Shown piece by piece: positions 12,818 through 23,496 of a stretch of DNA of 64,000 bases. The stretch's first letter is position 1. Each line of letters begins with the position of its first letter. The stretch comes from Vitrella brassicaformis. Taxonomy: Eukaryota; Sar; Vitrellaceae. The DNA lies in contig CDMY01000123.1 of the NCBI GenBank assembly GCA_001179505.1, positions 120,769-184,768 on the forward strand, read 5' to 3'. A program made the position numbers and the translations under genes. Under the pieces are notes generated by a model that was not told the DNA's origin, did no database searches, and worked only from the letters and a program-made list of their open reading frames with translations.

Positions 12818-15315
12818 ATGGGTCAGACTCTCAAGAAGGGCCGGGGCAAGAGGAAAGAACCACAGCAGCAGCAGCAAGAACACCAGCAGCAGGAGGAAGG
12901 TACAGCCGCCCACACACATGCAACACGATACACCCTGCGTGCGTTCCTTCATGTGTGTGTGTTTCAGGTCAGGATGAGGATTGGACAGTAGTACAGGCAG
13001 AGGGTGATGAGGCACAGCCAGACGCACAGCCAGAGGGGCCTCCTGCCGCAGCAGCGGTAACAGATCCAGATGCACCACAGCCGACGGAGGCCGATGCGCC
13101 ACAGCAGCAGCAGCCTGAGGACGACGCGCCGGAGCAAAAAGGTGAGCAAAGCATCAATGGGATCGATGGGATCGATGGGATCAACAACCAACACGCTCAC
13201 TCAACGGACATGCACATGTCCTCACTGTGTGTGCAGATGGTGAGGACCACCAGGAGGGAGTCGAGCCGGCCGTCGAGCAAAAAGATGAAGGCACCATAGA
13301 GCCGGCAGACGACAAAGAGGTCGCCAAGACGCAGCCGGCGGGTCGGCCCAAGAGAAAGCAGAAAGGGTTGGACAGAACGGGCCACAGGGCGCCGAATGCG
13401 CCATTGCCGGAGGTGGCCTTAGAAGATGTCAAGAAGAAGGGGCTTCTCGAGGTCAGGATGCTGTGTACGCCTATGTGCGTCAGTCAGCCCACACTCATGT
13501 GTGGCCTGTGGTCAATGCGTTTGCAGGCGACAACGACGAAGCACCTCAAGAAGAGGGAGTGGGAGAAGCGGCCGGCCCAGCAACCATCAGAGTAGGCAAG
13601 CGTTGGCAAGCAACGCCCACATACCACCAATACATGTGCTCTCTCTCTCTCTCTCTCTCTGTCTGTGTGTGTGTGTGTGTGTATGTGTGTGTGTGTGTAT
13701 CAGGAAGTCAATGCTCTGCAGTGACCACCCCGGCAAGACCACGTTTGACCGGTACGTAGACACACATGAGAGGAAGAGACCCACCGATTCATGTCAAAGC
13801 GATTTGTGTGCACGGATATGTGTGTGTGTGTGTGTGTGTGTGCAGATACTACACCCACGAGACCCTCAACAAGCGGCAGGCCATCCAGGACGTCCTCAAG
13901 TGCCCATTCGGCTCGAACATCAACAGAGAGGAAAACATCGCACGCGCAAGTGAGCAGACAGACAGACAGACACACACGTCGGTAGCGAGGCGCGAAGGCT
14001 GCTGGCACATCTGCACAATATAATGTGTCTGTGTGTGTGTGTGTGCAGTAGTGGATTGCCGTGAGGACATCTCGCTTACGTCAGACTTCCTCATCGACAG
14101 GTGCACATGTCAGACAATGATGGCCGGCAAACGGTGAGGCACATACGCACACACACACAGCAATGGATGGATGGATTGCCGGATGAATGGATGTACGGAC
14201 CATGGTGCGTGATGTGTTTGATGAATGGATGCAGCTGTGAGTTTCGGTGGTTTGAGGAACCAGACCGTTCGATCACTGCCCGCGAGTACATGAACAAACT
14301 CGTGGAATGGCTGCGCACGACACTCTCTCAGCTGCCCTCAGACAAGAGTACATCCACACACACACACGCCCCAAGAGAGAGAGAGAGAGAGATGGGGGAG
14401 CGGCCTGCGCACGTGTGTCTATATGTGTGTGTTGCAGCGTATCCGACTTCGTGCAAGGACGTGTTCGGCCAGATGGTGCGTCGGATCTTCTACGTGTATG
14501 CGCACGTGTACTACGAACACCTGCCGGACTTTGTGGAGATCGGAGAGGGCGGCCAACGGGTGGGTGGCCTACCCTTCTCACCTCACCGGAAAGCACTGCA
14601 TGCTTGGGCGCTGCATGTGTGTGCGCGTGTGTGTGTGTGTGTGTCAGCTGTCAAGGATAGCGGATTTGAATGCGGGCTTCTGCCATATCCTGGGGCTATG
14701 CGACGTAAGCGACTGAGGTTGCCACACACAGCGCGACACATGGATGTGTCCATCCTCTCCCTGTCCGTCCATCGCTTCCAACAGATGTATGACCTGTTCG
14801 ACGCTTCGCTCATCCCGCCGCTCCGGGTATGTCTGTGTGAATGCCGGCCACACACACTCACCAGACACACGCCAACACAGCCCACCTGAGGCCAGGCTGC
14901 CTGTGTGTCCATCTCTTCCCTCTTGGCTTGATTGATGCAGGAAATAGTGTCCATCTACAGGAGCTCTCCAGGCTGGATCCGCGCAGAGCCAGCTGTAGCT
15001 ACCGACGGCAATGGCAGCAGCAGCGAGCCGGCTGATGGCGCAGCGGCTGCGGCAGACAGAGCAGCCCCCGCCAACAATGACAATGAGCAACGGGTGAGTG
15101 GGCACCACCCCCACGGGCTGCCCTCTGTCTACGTGCATGCCTTCTCCTTTCGTGTGTGTGTGTGTGGGCAGCATTCGTCGTTGATAGCGGTTCAGGCGAG
15201 GTCGGCGGTGGATGTCGTGGCGATGATGGACGACGCGTCCACAGAGCAGCTGATAGAGGCCTTCACGGAGGAGGAGGATGGAAGGAAGAAGACTGACACG
15301 GTCGTGATGGACTGA
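12818..15315 (+). CDS. MOB kinase-activator family protein (467 aa)
   Basis: Thirteen exons (12818-12899, 12968-13141, 13237-13451, 13527-13591, 13704-13751, 13846-13949, 14049-14133, 14235-14347, 14438-14559, 14648-14704, 14785-14826, 14941-15093, 15172-15315), 1404 nt in frame. The first 190 residues are Gln/Ala/Pro-rich and basic. The MOB1/phocein domain follows: EDISLTSDFLID, CEFRWFEEPDRSITAREY, VFGQMVRRIFYVYAHVYYEH, FCHILGLCDMYDL. MOB proteins bind and activate NDR/LATS kinases in cell-cycle and morphogenesis pathways. The HxxxxH zinc pair (HVYYEH) is present, but the first cysteines read CTC, closer than the usual CxxxxC. The long N-terminal extension and acidic tail are not typical of MOB1. 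Confidence 0.85.
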
Positions 15316-16304
15316 CATCACCGATGGACGGACGAACGTGTGCATTTGTGTATACGTGCTCATGTGTGTGATAGCGAGACAAGACAACCCCTGTGTGTCT
15401 GTGTGTCTATGTATGTGTGTATATGGCGGCGGGGAGAGAGGGCGGGGGGGCACTGGGGACCTTCTCGATGTATACGTACACTATTCGGGCCCCACACACG
15501 TACACAAGAATATGCACCGTTCCCGTGTCTCCGTCGATCCATCGCCCCGCAAGTTGTCTCACGTCTATCGCAGCCGCACATGCAGGCATACACAAGTTCG
15601 CCACTTTGTAGGTCTCGCACCAAAAATGTGGGTCCAGGAAGTAGGATAATGTACAATACACCACATTCGACGAGTCATCTGGGTACTCGACTGAATGAGT
15701 ACGTCGAGTGCATCGTGGACCAAGAATATTACAATCAGTCAGTCAGCGGCACACACATCTCACGCACTGCACCCAGCCGCACTCACCCAAGCCCTGACCG
15801 ACACCATCCATCCATCCATCCACCACCAACCGACCTCCCGCCCCCGACAAGCACCACCACCACCACCACCCGACTGTTTCGGTCAACAAGAACACCGCCG
15901 ACGCAAACAAGCAGACAGACGGGGAGAGAACAGCGACACAGCACACCCAGGCACACAACGCCAAAAAAGAAAGGCCGCACATCGACAGAACGTAATGAAC
16001 ACAAACGATAGGGAGTCCGCACCATACGGAGGGACGAAAAAAAAAAGGACAAAGCAGTGTCCGCACCATACGGAGGGACGGAGGGACGAAAAAAAAAAGG
16101 ACAAAGCAGTGTCCGCACCATACGGAGGGACGAAAAAAATGGGACAAAGCAGTGTCCGCACCACAGGGAAGGACAAAAAGAATAGGAAAAAGCAGTGTCA
16201 CCACCATACGGAGGGACAAAAAGAAAAGGAGAAAGGAGAAGAAAAGGCAACGGGTAGGGCTGCTGACTCAAAAGCAATACAATACAATACAATACAATAA
16301 TTAA
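15316..16304. other. Intergenic with simple repeats
   Basis: Convergent 3' region between the MOB gene and the orphan on the other strand. It includes TG-rich DNA (15340-15425), a CA/CCATC-rich block (15750-15880), the tandem repeat listed separately, and an AATAC run (16279-16300). I see no credible gene. Confidence 0.5.
16015..16235 (+). repeat. Tandem repeat, about 43-bp unit, 5 copies
   Basis: Each unit begins GTCCGCACCATACGGAGGGA and ends in an A-rich run followed by GGACAAAGCAGT. Five successive copies start near 16015, 16059, 16111, 16155 and 16197. Copy 2 has a duplicated GGAGGGAC, and copies 4 and 5 are diverged. The unit does not keep one reading frame. It lies just beyond the 3' end of the orphan gene. 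Confidence 0.85.
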
Positions 16305-19203
16305 CTAACTAACGTACATCCATACCACGGACAAAAACAAAAAAGAAACAGCCATCCTCCCCCGTCTGTCTACATATGGGGCGCGGGGGCCTCTTCTCGT
16401 GGTGGTGGTGGGTGGTGGGTGCGGTGCTTCTCGTCGCGGGCTGGCCGATGGCCGAACGATTTGATCATCCAGCCCATCGTCGCTGTCCTCATCGTCAGCA
16501 TCGCCATCGCTGATAACATACGACACGTCCAGCACGTCTCGCTTGGTGTCAAATGCGTGATAGAAAGGCCTGAGACGCATCAGCAGGTCCTCCTCCGTCG
16601 GTGTCATGTGCTGCGGCGGGAAGGTGTCCGTGTCGGGTGCCCGCGGGAAGGGGTGAAAGCGAGATGGGAACGGCAGCGGAGGACGCAGACGGCTGCGACC
16701 TGTGGCAGACAGAAAAGACGCACACACATATACACACATAAATGCAGAAAAGACCAGTTGGGTGGGTGTGCCTCTTCTTCTCTTCTGACCAGGTGCCGTG
16801 AGTGCTCAGGTGACAGGTGGGTGGTCGTCCCTCGGGAATGGGAGGGGCGTCGACTCACGGTCGGCGCGGCCCACCACCACTGTCTCGAATCTCGATGTGA
16901 CCAAAGACCGCTGCCGACGCGGCTTTGGCTTGCGGCTACGCAACATACACCTGAATGCATCAGTCCATCCATCCATTTATGTGTCAGACCAGATCAGTGA
17001 AAGCATAGTAGGTGTCTCCGTTCTTGTCTCACCTGTCTCTCAGTTTGGTGTCGACTTGAGCCACGGTGGCCGGGCGAGTAACGGCATCATGCCTCTTCTT
17101 GCCCCCTGTTCGTCGAGAAAATGAGTTCACATCCTGGAAACGACACACACGGACGACCTGTGCGCGTGTGTGAAAGAATCCGACAGCCAAAGATGCCTTT
17201 ACTCACCCTGTCGACGTCTGACGGCGCTATCCTTGGCGTGAGAGGCCGTCCACGCACACTGAGCGGCACGTCCGCATCATCGCCAGCCTTGCGCTCTTCC
17301 GATTCCGGAACTCTCCCTTTCTTCGTCTCAAAGGTCGTGTCCTCACCAACCCGCTGCCCCGTGTGCGTGTCGGTCGGTGCGCTGGCCTCCTTCTCGTCCT
17401 CCTCTTGGGTGTCTTCCTGCCAGCCCCTCGTCCGCACGCTCTCAAGCAAAGTTGGCGTCGGACACACCTGCGGCAAGGGCGTGGGGGGCATGTGTCGCAT
17501 GACGGGGGACGGCATGAAAGCCCTCATACACGAAGCCCAGCGACAGCTGCGTGATCGGGGCACGGCCTTCGTTCACGAGCACCTGCCGCGCCTCTGTCTC
17601 GCTGCCGGCCACTGCGAGCATGTCCAGGTATGGCTTGTGACGTCTCAGGGCGGCCGCAAGCTGCAGGGCGACATCTCCTTTGGCCGTTAGTGTCCTGATC
17701 TTCCGGAATCGCACGTCAAAGGGAGCCACAGGGGCTGCCCAGCCTCCTCGGTCTGCAGTGAGTCGAGCGCCAGCTCCTTGGGCATCCTCCATGCGAGAAT
17801 GTCCGCCAGCTGCAGCTTGTCAAGGTTCGGCCGGACCTTGCGCAGCAGCACCCTGGCCAACCCCCAGCCCGATGCGACCCTTCACAGACCTCTCACCGGC
17901 TCCAGTCCAATGGGACTGAGTGCCTCGAGCTTGGAAGGTTTAGGTGGATCGGTGTCGGCTGAGGGGCTCCAGCCGTCCGCACACTCGATGGCGATGCTGC
18001 AGCCCCCAGGCGGCAACCACCATGAGAAGCGCAGCTCACCGACCAGGCTGTCCGCGATCGGGCGGTTCTGTTCACATATCCATCCACCCATCCCTCCATC
18101 CATGTGTTGTGTGGCGGTGTGTGCATTTATGTCTCACCTGGGGGCGGGCCATCTGGTCCTGCATGGCCGTCCACACATAGCGGTATCTGACGGGCCTCAT
18201 TCCCTGGACCTCGAAGCACAGAAGGTTGTTGTCCAAGACGTCAAGTCGCAGATTGCAAGTGTCCAGCAGCGCACTGAGGAGGGGCAGGCCGCAGGCTGGC
18301 AGCTCGCCTAAGTCGCACCGTGTGTGTGACAGCAGGTGGGTAAGGGGGACGTCATGGACGCCATCGCGTCAATCAGCGAGGCAGTCATTGAGGAGAAGCG
18401 TATGGCAGTCGCTTCAATGCACGATCACACACAGGAGATGCAGGAACTTCGAGCAACCGCGGTCCACCAAACGCCTCTGAAATTGCAACACAATCGAGAA
18501 CACAATCCACGTTCCGAGGGCCTCTGCCCCCCGCTGTCTGTGGACTTCCATTCTGTGGCACCTGCAGGTCTCGGAGGCCGTGTGTGAGATCAGCTGATTC
18601 GATGCCGTAGAGCCTGGTGTGGCCTATCGTCCGCAGGTTCGCGAGAGGCCCCTGGCTTCCCTGCTGCCCCACTGGGATGGACCCAAACAGCTCCACCAGC
18701 TCTGGGGGCGTCTGTTGGCCCACCTGCAGGTGAGCCAGGGACGTCGATGTGGCCACCGGGGACCACGGTGTCTGGTGCAGACACATCCATCCCCGCCCAT
18801 CGGTCTTGAGATGTCCGCGGGGGACGCCGCTGACCTCTGTGAGCGCCGGAAGGCTGATGGATTGGGAAGGGGCGGCAGCAGGAGGGTCGGAGTTGGTGCT
18901 GGCAGCAGAAGGGTCAGTGACCTGAGTGAGCCCTCGGCCCAGGCCCTCCTTGTCCCGCGCCAATGGCCGTCCCGATACATGCCCCTCGACGAGTGCGATA
19001 ACGATCCCAAGGCACCATCCTGGTGCAAACAAGGAGGGACCCCTTGTGCCGTGAGGGGTCTGTGGATAGCGGTGGATGAGGCACTTGAGGTTGACATCTG
19101 TTGGCCGAGCTCGTATGCCGTCTGCACCGTCATGGCCGTCCAGAATGACCGCTGCCGTGTGTGGCGGCAGTCGATGACGAGTGTGGAGCTCTAGAGGCGA
19201 CAT
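16305..19203 (-). CDS. Unrecognised protein (719 aa), ten exons
   Basis: Exons 18562-19203, 18431-18476, 18138-18307, 17897-18067, 17744-17836, 17511-17699, 17207-17467, 17033-17133, 16859-16950, 16305-16699 join in frame (2160 nt). I recognise no family. The middle is well-ordered and leucine-rich (LPLLSALLDTCNLRLDVLDN, LVGELRFSWWLPPGGCSIAI, LDKLQLADILAWRMPKELAL, DVALQLAAALRRHKPYLDML), suggesting a helical or mixed fold. The C-terminal third is charged and disordered with basic stretches (MLRSRKPKPRRQRS) and an acidic patch near DGDADDEDSDDG. Several introns are very short (43, 44, 60 nt); 17700-17743 has a GC donor. The first exon (18562-19203) is one open frame, but its N-terminal half is least certain. 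Nuclear location is a guess from the basic and acidic tail. Confidence 0.55.
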
Positions 19204-19344
19204 CTGACACCTTCAATTGAGCCATCTCTTCGTCGATGCGTTCTGACGGGGACAGACAGCTGATGAACGTGGGCCGGCATTGCGATAATGCGATAATGCG
19301 ATGAGAGAGGGCCGTCAAGGCCCTGAACACACAGACACACACAT

Positions 19345-20812
19345 CTATACGCATGATCTCTTTCTTGTGTGTGTCTCGCTCGCCACCTCTCTCAAGAAAA
19401 AGGGAGGCCCCGCCCCCCCTCCCCCTCCCCCTTCCACCCCACTCCCCCAGAAAGACCGCATGTGCTGCCCCACATGCAGAGGCACCGACACCTCGCCCGC
19501 GCACCCAAACAACCAGAAGTACGTCGGTGTATCGGGAATCATGATGACGTCGCCTTGCCAGTCGAGCAGCGTCACCCCATCGCTATGCAGACGAACCACC
19601 CCCTCCCTGCTCTCCGCCACTCGCACCCTCTTCATCGGCCGCCCCTCAGCCTCGTCTACATCCATCATCACCTCGTCGGTGTCGTCCACACGGCCGCTGT
19701 CCTGGGAGATAGGGGCGACAATGGACATGGCCAGGGCAGCCGTCGCAGGTGGCACGGGCGGTGTAGTGGCCGATGAGTGTGCACTTGCGGGTGCTGCTGC
19801 TATGGGGCTGGGGAGCGGAGGGCTGAGGTTGGTAACGGCAGCAGCCGGCGCAGCAGGGGTGCTAGACCTTGCACCCGCAGCGGCCATCGCTGCAACAGGC
19901 AGTAGCGGAGTAGGGGCGGCGTGTGGTAGAGCACCAGCAGCAGCAGCAGCAGCAGCAACAGGGGGCGGAGAGGGAGCATCGCGCGTCCTGGGGCCGTCAG
20001 GCTGCAGCAGCAGAGGCGCAGGAGCATCCTCAGGATCCGCAGCCCGACAGCCTCGACGCACACGGAGGCGTACACGCCTCCGGCCATTGCCCTCGGCAGG
20101 TGGAGCAGCCTCATCAGCTGAGGCGGCTGCGGCGGTGGAACCTTCTGGAGGCTGACGGGGGGCGTCCTCGTCTTCGATGAGCGGCCCGTCTTCTGTATCC
20201 CAGATTCTCACATTCCTCTGTACATATACACGCAGAACATACACGTATATGCTCACATCGCCATCCATGTGTCTGTGCATACGCGCCATCACTCACCTGA
20301 CGCTCGGGCGTGCGGTACTGGTCCTCCTGGCCCGCCCCGCCCGTGGTGGCCGTGGGCTGCTCCCCTTGGCCTCCTCCTGCTGCCGCTGCTGAGCTAGATG
20401 GAGCGGCTGCCGCTGCAGCTGCAGCAGCTGGACCGCTGCCTCCCCCTTGCTCGCCCTCCCCTCGACCCCTCTTCCTCTCCTCCCCCGAGGACGTGTAACG
20501 ATGAACCCCAACTGACATGCCCGCAGCCCTGAGTTGGGCGACAAAGTCATCAATGGGCACCAGGTCTGGTCTGCTGCTGGATGCCGCCGGCTGCTGCTGG
20601 GTCTGGGTCGTGGCGACCGGGGCGGAAGGGGCTTGAGCACTTGGAGCAGGGGCTCTGGCGGCTGCCGCGATGCGCGACGCGAAATTGGCTGTGGAAACGG
20701 GCGCATGCCGGCCCGGGCTGCTCGGCTGGACGGCACCGGGTGCTGCTGCTGCCGTTGGATGACGACTGGCAGCGGGGCGGGGTGCTTCCACGCTGGGCGG
20801 AGTATTCGGCAT
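19345..20812 (-). CDS. Ala/Pro-rich protein, family copy 1 (462 aa)
   Basis: Two exons, 20297-20812 and 19345-20217 (1389 nt). It starts MPNTPPSVEAPRPAA. Between low-complexity Ala/Pro/Ser regions lie two ordered blocks: PDLVPIDDFVAQLRAAGMSV with GVHRYTSSGEERKRGR, and NVRIWDTEDGPLIEDEDA with a basic RRRVRLRVRRG. Near the C-terminus is VMMDVDEAEGRPMKRVRVAE, a possible NLS, then LLDWQGDVIMIPDTPTYFWL. I know no family for it. It is the most intact of at least three related copies within 5 kb (see 23300-23389 and 23497-24540). The C-terminal border beyond the Gly run is uncertain and may hide another intron. Confidence 0.6.
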
Positions 20813-21264
20813 GGGGCAGGATAACGAAATCAAGGTTCTTCACAATAGCAACGACTACAGTGCAATTGCAATAGAAGGCGGCGGTGCGGTGCCCGAAACG
20901 AAGGACGACTAAGACGCCCCACGGAAAGACGCCAAGCTCGCATCTAGGACATTGCGTGAAACTGCTCGTCGTTTCCACGTTGACGAGGCCAAATCCCATC
21001 TCTCCAGGGGCAAATGCTGTGTCCTTGCTTACCCTTTGTCGGCATGCAGTCGTGAGCAACGGTATTTTCGGATTGCAGGGGCCTATTGAGGCTGGGCAGG
21101 CTGGGCTGAGGTATCGCTGGGCTGGGTTGAGGTCGTGGCGACCGGGGCGGCAGGGGTCGGTTGCAGATGAGATATCGTGATACGCGTGGAGCGTCCCTCG
21201 GTGCGACCTCAACCACATGATTCAGACCTGCCAATTCATTCCCTCACGTGGCTCTTCAAACCTG
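20813..21264. other. Intergenic with family remnant
   Basis: Between family copy 1 (-) and the centrin fragment (+). At about 21100-21165, read on the minus strand, a block encoding PAAPVATTSTQPSDTSAQPA closely resembles the PSAPVATTQTQQQPAA part of copy 1. It looks like a fragment of another family copy lying directly upstream of the truncated centrin. Confidence 0.5.
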
Positions 21265-22036
21265 ATGGATGGGATCAGCCCGGCAGCCCTGGCTATCGAC
21301 GACCAGGTATGCACCACTCCATAGCGCGTGTGTCTGTGTCCAGAAAGTGCACGTGTAATGCGCGGGTGTGTCTGACCGTCTATCTCTCCGTCTGTCAGGT
21401 GCGCAAGATCCTGGCGGAGATAGGCAAGGATCCCACAGCCACCATCAACTACGAGGAGTTTGAGAAAATCATGAGCTGACGCATGGTACGCGACGCGACC
21501 AGCCAAACACAGCAGAAGGGTTGGGTGTCATGGCAGTGCACTGTGTGTGTGTCGCATTGCGTGGTGGTGTGTGTAGGGTGAGAAGGACAGCCGGGAGGAG
21601 ATCATGAAGGTGTTCAAACTATTCGATGACGACGACACGGGTACAGTACACACGAGGCATTCGCACACCGAACACACAAGAACACACACAAGCATACCAC
21701 GCTGGCTGTATGTGGGTCATCATGACCATGCAGGCAAGATAAGTTTCCGCAACTTGAAGCGCGTTGCTGCTGAGTTGGGCGAGACGTTGATGGACGAGGA
21801 GTTGCAGGAGATGATCGACGAGGCCGACAGGGACGGAGATGGACTCATCAACCCAGACGAATTCCAACGGTAGGTACATGCAGGCAACCATCACACTCAC
21901 ACACAGACATGGACATAAGGTCAGGTCACCACACATCCCTCTGTGCGTGTGTGTGTGTCTGTGTGATCGATCAACCAGGGTGATGCGGCGCCGCGGCGAT
22001 GGCCCGCTGAACGACTTCGATAGCGATGAGGACTAG
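21265..22036 (+). pseudogene. Centrin, 5'-truncated with in-frame TGA
   Basis: Exons 21399-21485, 21577-21640, 21734-21869 and 21979-22036 encode the centrin C-terminal half: EFEKIM, then [59 protein letters not shown]. Both EF-hands 3 and 4 have intact calcium-ligand positions; the tail is acidic. Centrins are calcium-binding proteins of centrosomes and basal bodies. EF-hand 1 and the first half of EF-hand 2 are absent; the possible first exon (21265-21306) does not match them. A TGA at 21477-21479 falls exactly where centrins have the middle residue of the M-T-(Q/R)-K-M linker, after which the frame continues (RM then GEKDS). Splice sites are intact. It is probably a broken duplicate, or a protein restarted downstream of the TGA. 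Confidence 0.7.
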
Positions 22037-22633
22037 GGGAGGGAGGGAGGGAGGGAGGGACGGAGGGAGGGACGGAGGGACGGAGAAGGGCAGTGCTGAC
22101 ACACATGGGCACTGCACACATAGATGAGCTGACATGGATCAATCGATGTCGGCTTGGTGACCGCAGGAGCCAATCGACTTACACGCCTGCATTCATTTTT
22201 GTACAGCAGTGGCTTTGCTTTCGATTCTATTTTCTTGGGGTTGCTGACTTGGCTGTGTGTGACACCAGCAGACCAGTGGCTGGCTAGTGTCTGTGATGTG
22301 ATGTGTGGACAGGTGGGTGATGCCTGCCTGGCCGAGAGCTGTGCGTGTGAATATGTGCGTGGAGCCTTCCTTCCTTTCTCATGTCTGTCTGCATGTGATG
22401 TGCGTGTGTTGACACTTGCTGTGATGACTGACTGACTGCCTGTCTACACGTACGTACGGTACACAGTGATGATTTAATGGAATGGACGGTATCAGTCAAT
22501 CACGTGTATGTGCATTCAGGTGTCCATCCATCCATCAGCCTCAAGAGCCTATCTACACACACGACACGACACGGCCCCCCCATGAACACCCCGTTGCACC
22601 CCCACTCACCCCTGCACACACTGGTTGTCTCTC

Positions 22634-22683
<50 letters not shown>

Positions 22684-23299
22684 TGTGTGCGTGTGTGTGT
22701 GTGTCACTCATGCGAAGGCGAGGTTGGAAGGGCCAAGCCTGAGCAAAGTGTGCATGGTGTGTGTGTCTATGTGCGCTGCTTGGGTGTCGTGAAAGGCTTC
22801 TTTTCCCTGGCAAGACAACATGGTGTGTACGGTGGGAGAGAGGATATACTGACGAATACAGATACGCAGCGGGAACCGTTCACCATCGTGTATGACTGGT
22901 GCACGACCGTATGTAGAATTAAAATAACTATGTACACATCCCTCGACTCTCCAGAATGCTCGTCCATACATGCGCCCTCCTCATCATTGCCCACGCGAAT
23001 CCTGAGTATCATTGCCCACGCCTATGTCGCTTAACGGACGGGAGACTTCAGGATATAAAACGTAGGCAGCGATATCAAGACTGAAAGCAGAAGGACACAC
23101 AGGAAGAGGGAATGAGGATGATGTTTATCCTTTCCCACGTGCCCAGTGCCACACCGTGATGTGTCACGACACCTAAACCCACACAGGCACACACACACAA
23201 AGAGAGAGAGAGACACACAGAGACACACACACATAAGAAACAGGATGAAAGCGGGCAAGAATGGATGTGTATTTCATTCGTGCCGTGTCTCTCACCTCT
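22037..23299. other. Intergenic, simple repeats
   Basis: Between the centrin fragment and the family fragment. It holds a GGGA run (22036-22083), a CT run then TG run (22627-22705), and at 23051-23060 the minus-strand motif TTTTATATCC that recurs elsewhere in the window. No coding frame is convincing. Confidence 0.5.
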
Positions 23300-23389
23300 C
23301 TCATTGCAAAAGAGAGGTGCCCCCGGCGATGCTGCCTGACGCGCAGCAGCTGAGCGCGGGGCCTCCACACTTGGTGGAGTGTTCGGCAT
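23300..23389 (-). pseudogene. Family copy 2, N-terminal fragment
   Basis: ATG at 23389 begins MPNTPPSVEAPRSAAARQAA, nearly identical to the start of family copy 1 at 20812. After about 30 codons (to CNER) the match is lost at a GTGAG sequence near 23299, and no conserved IDDF or WDTED block follows in order before the simple-repeat DNA. The 5' flank (GCTGAATTAGTTTGTC) resembles that of copy 3, so the copied unit included upstream DNA. I read it as a truncated duplicate. Confidence 0.55.
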
Positions 23390-23496
23390 GCAGGACGTGG
23401 ATGACGGGCGGCGTGTGGGCGGCCGAGACAAACTAATTCAGCCTCTTTACCACGGAAAGGCAGTGCAATTCAAAGAAACGGAATGAGGCGGCTCCT

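Noticed and set aside
13587-13784. His-Thr and Cys-Val repeat open frames (here and throughout the window)
   Set aside because: They are translations of CA/TG microsatellites inside introns and intergenic DNA; flanking exons are explained by other frames.
15695-16300. 201-codon plus-strand frame rich in Lys/Arg/Thr
   Set aside because: It spans the 43-bp tandem repeat and CCATC runs, has no motif, and its right end is composed of A-run repeats.
21477-21479. Centrin TGA as a selenocysteine codon
   Set aside because: The residue at this position in centrins is Gln/Arg/Lys in a linker, with no redox role, and no SECIS-like structure was noticed.
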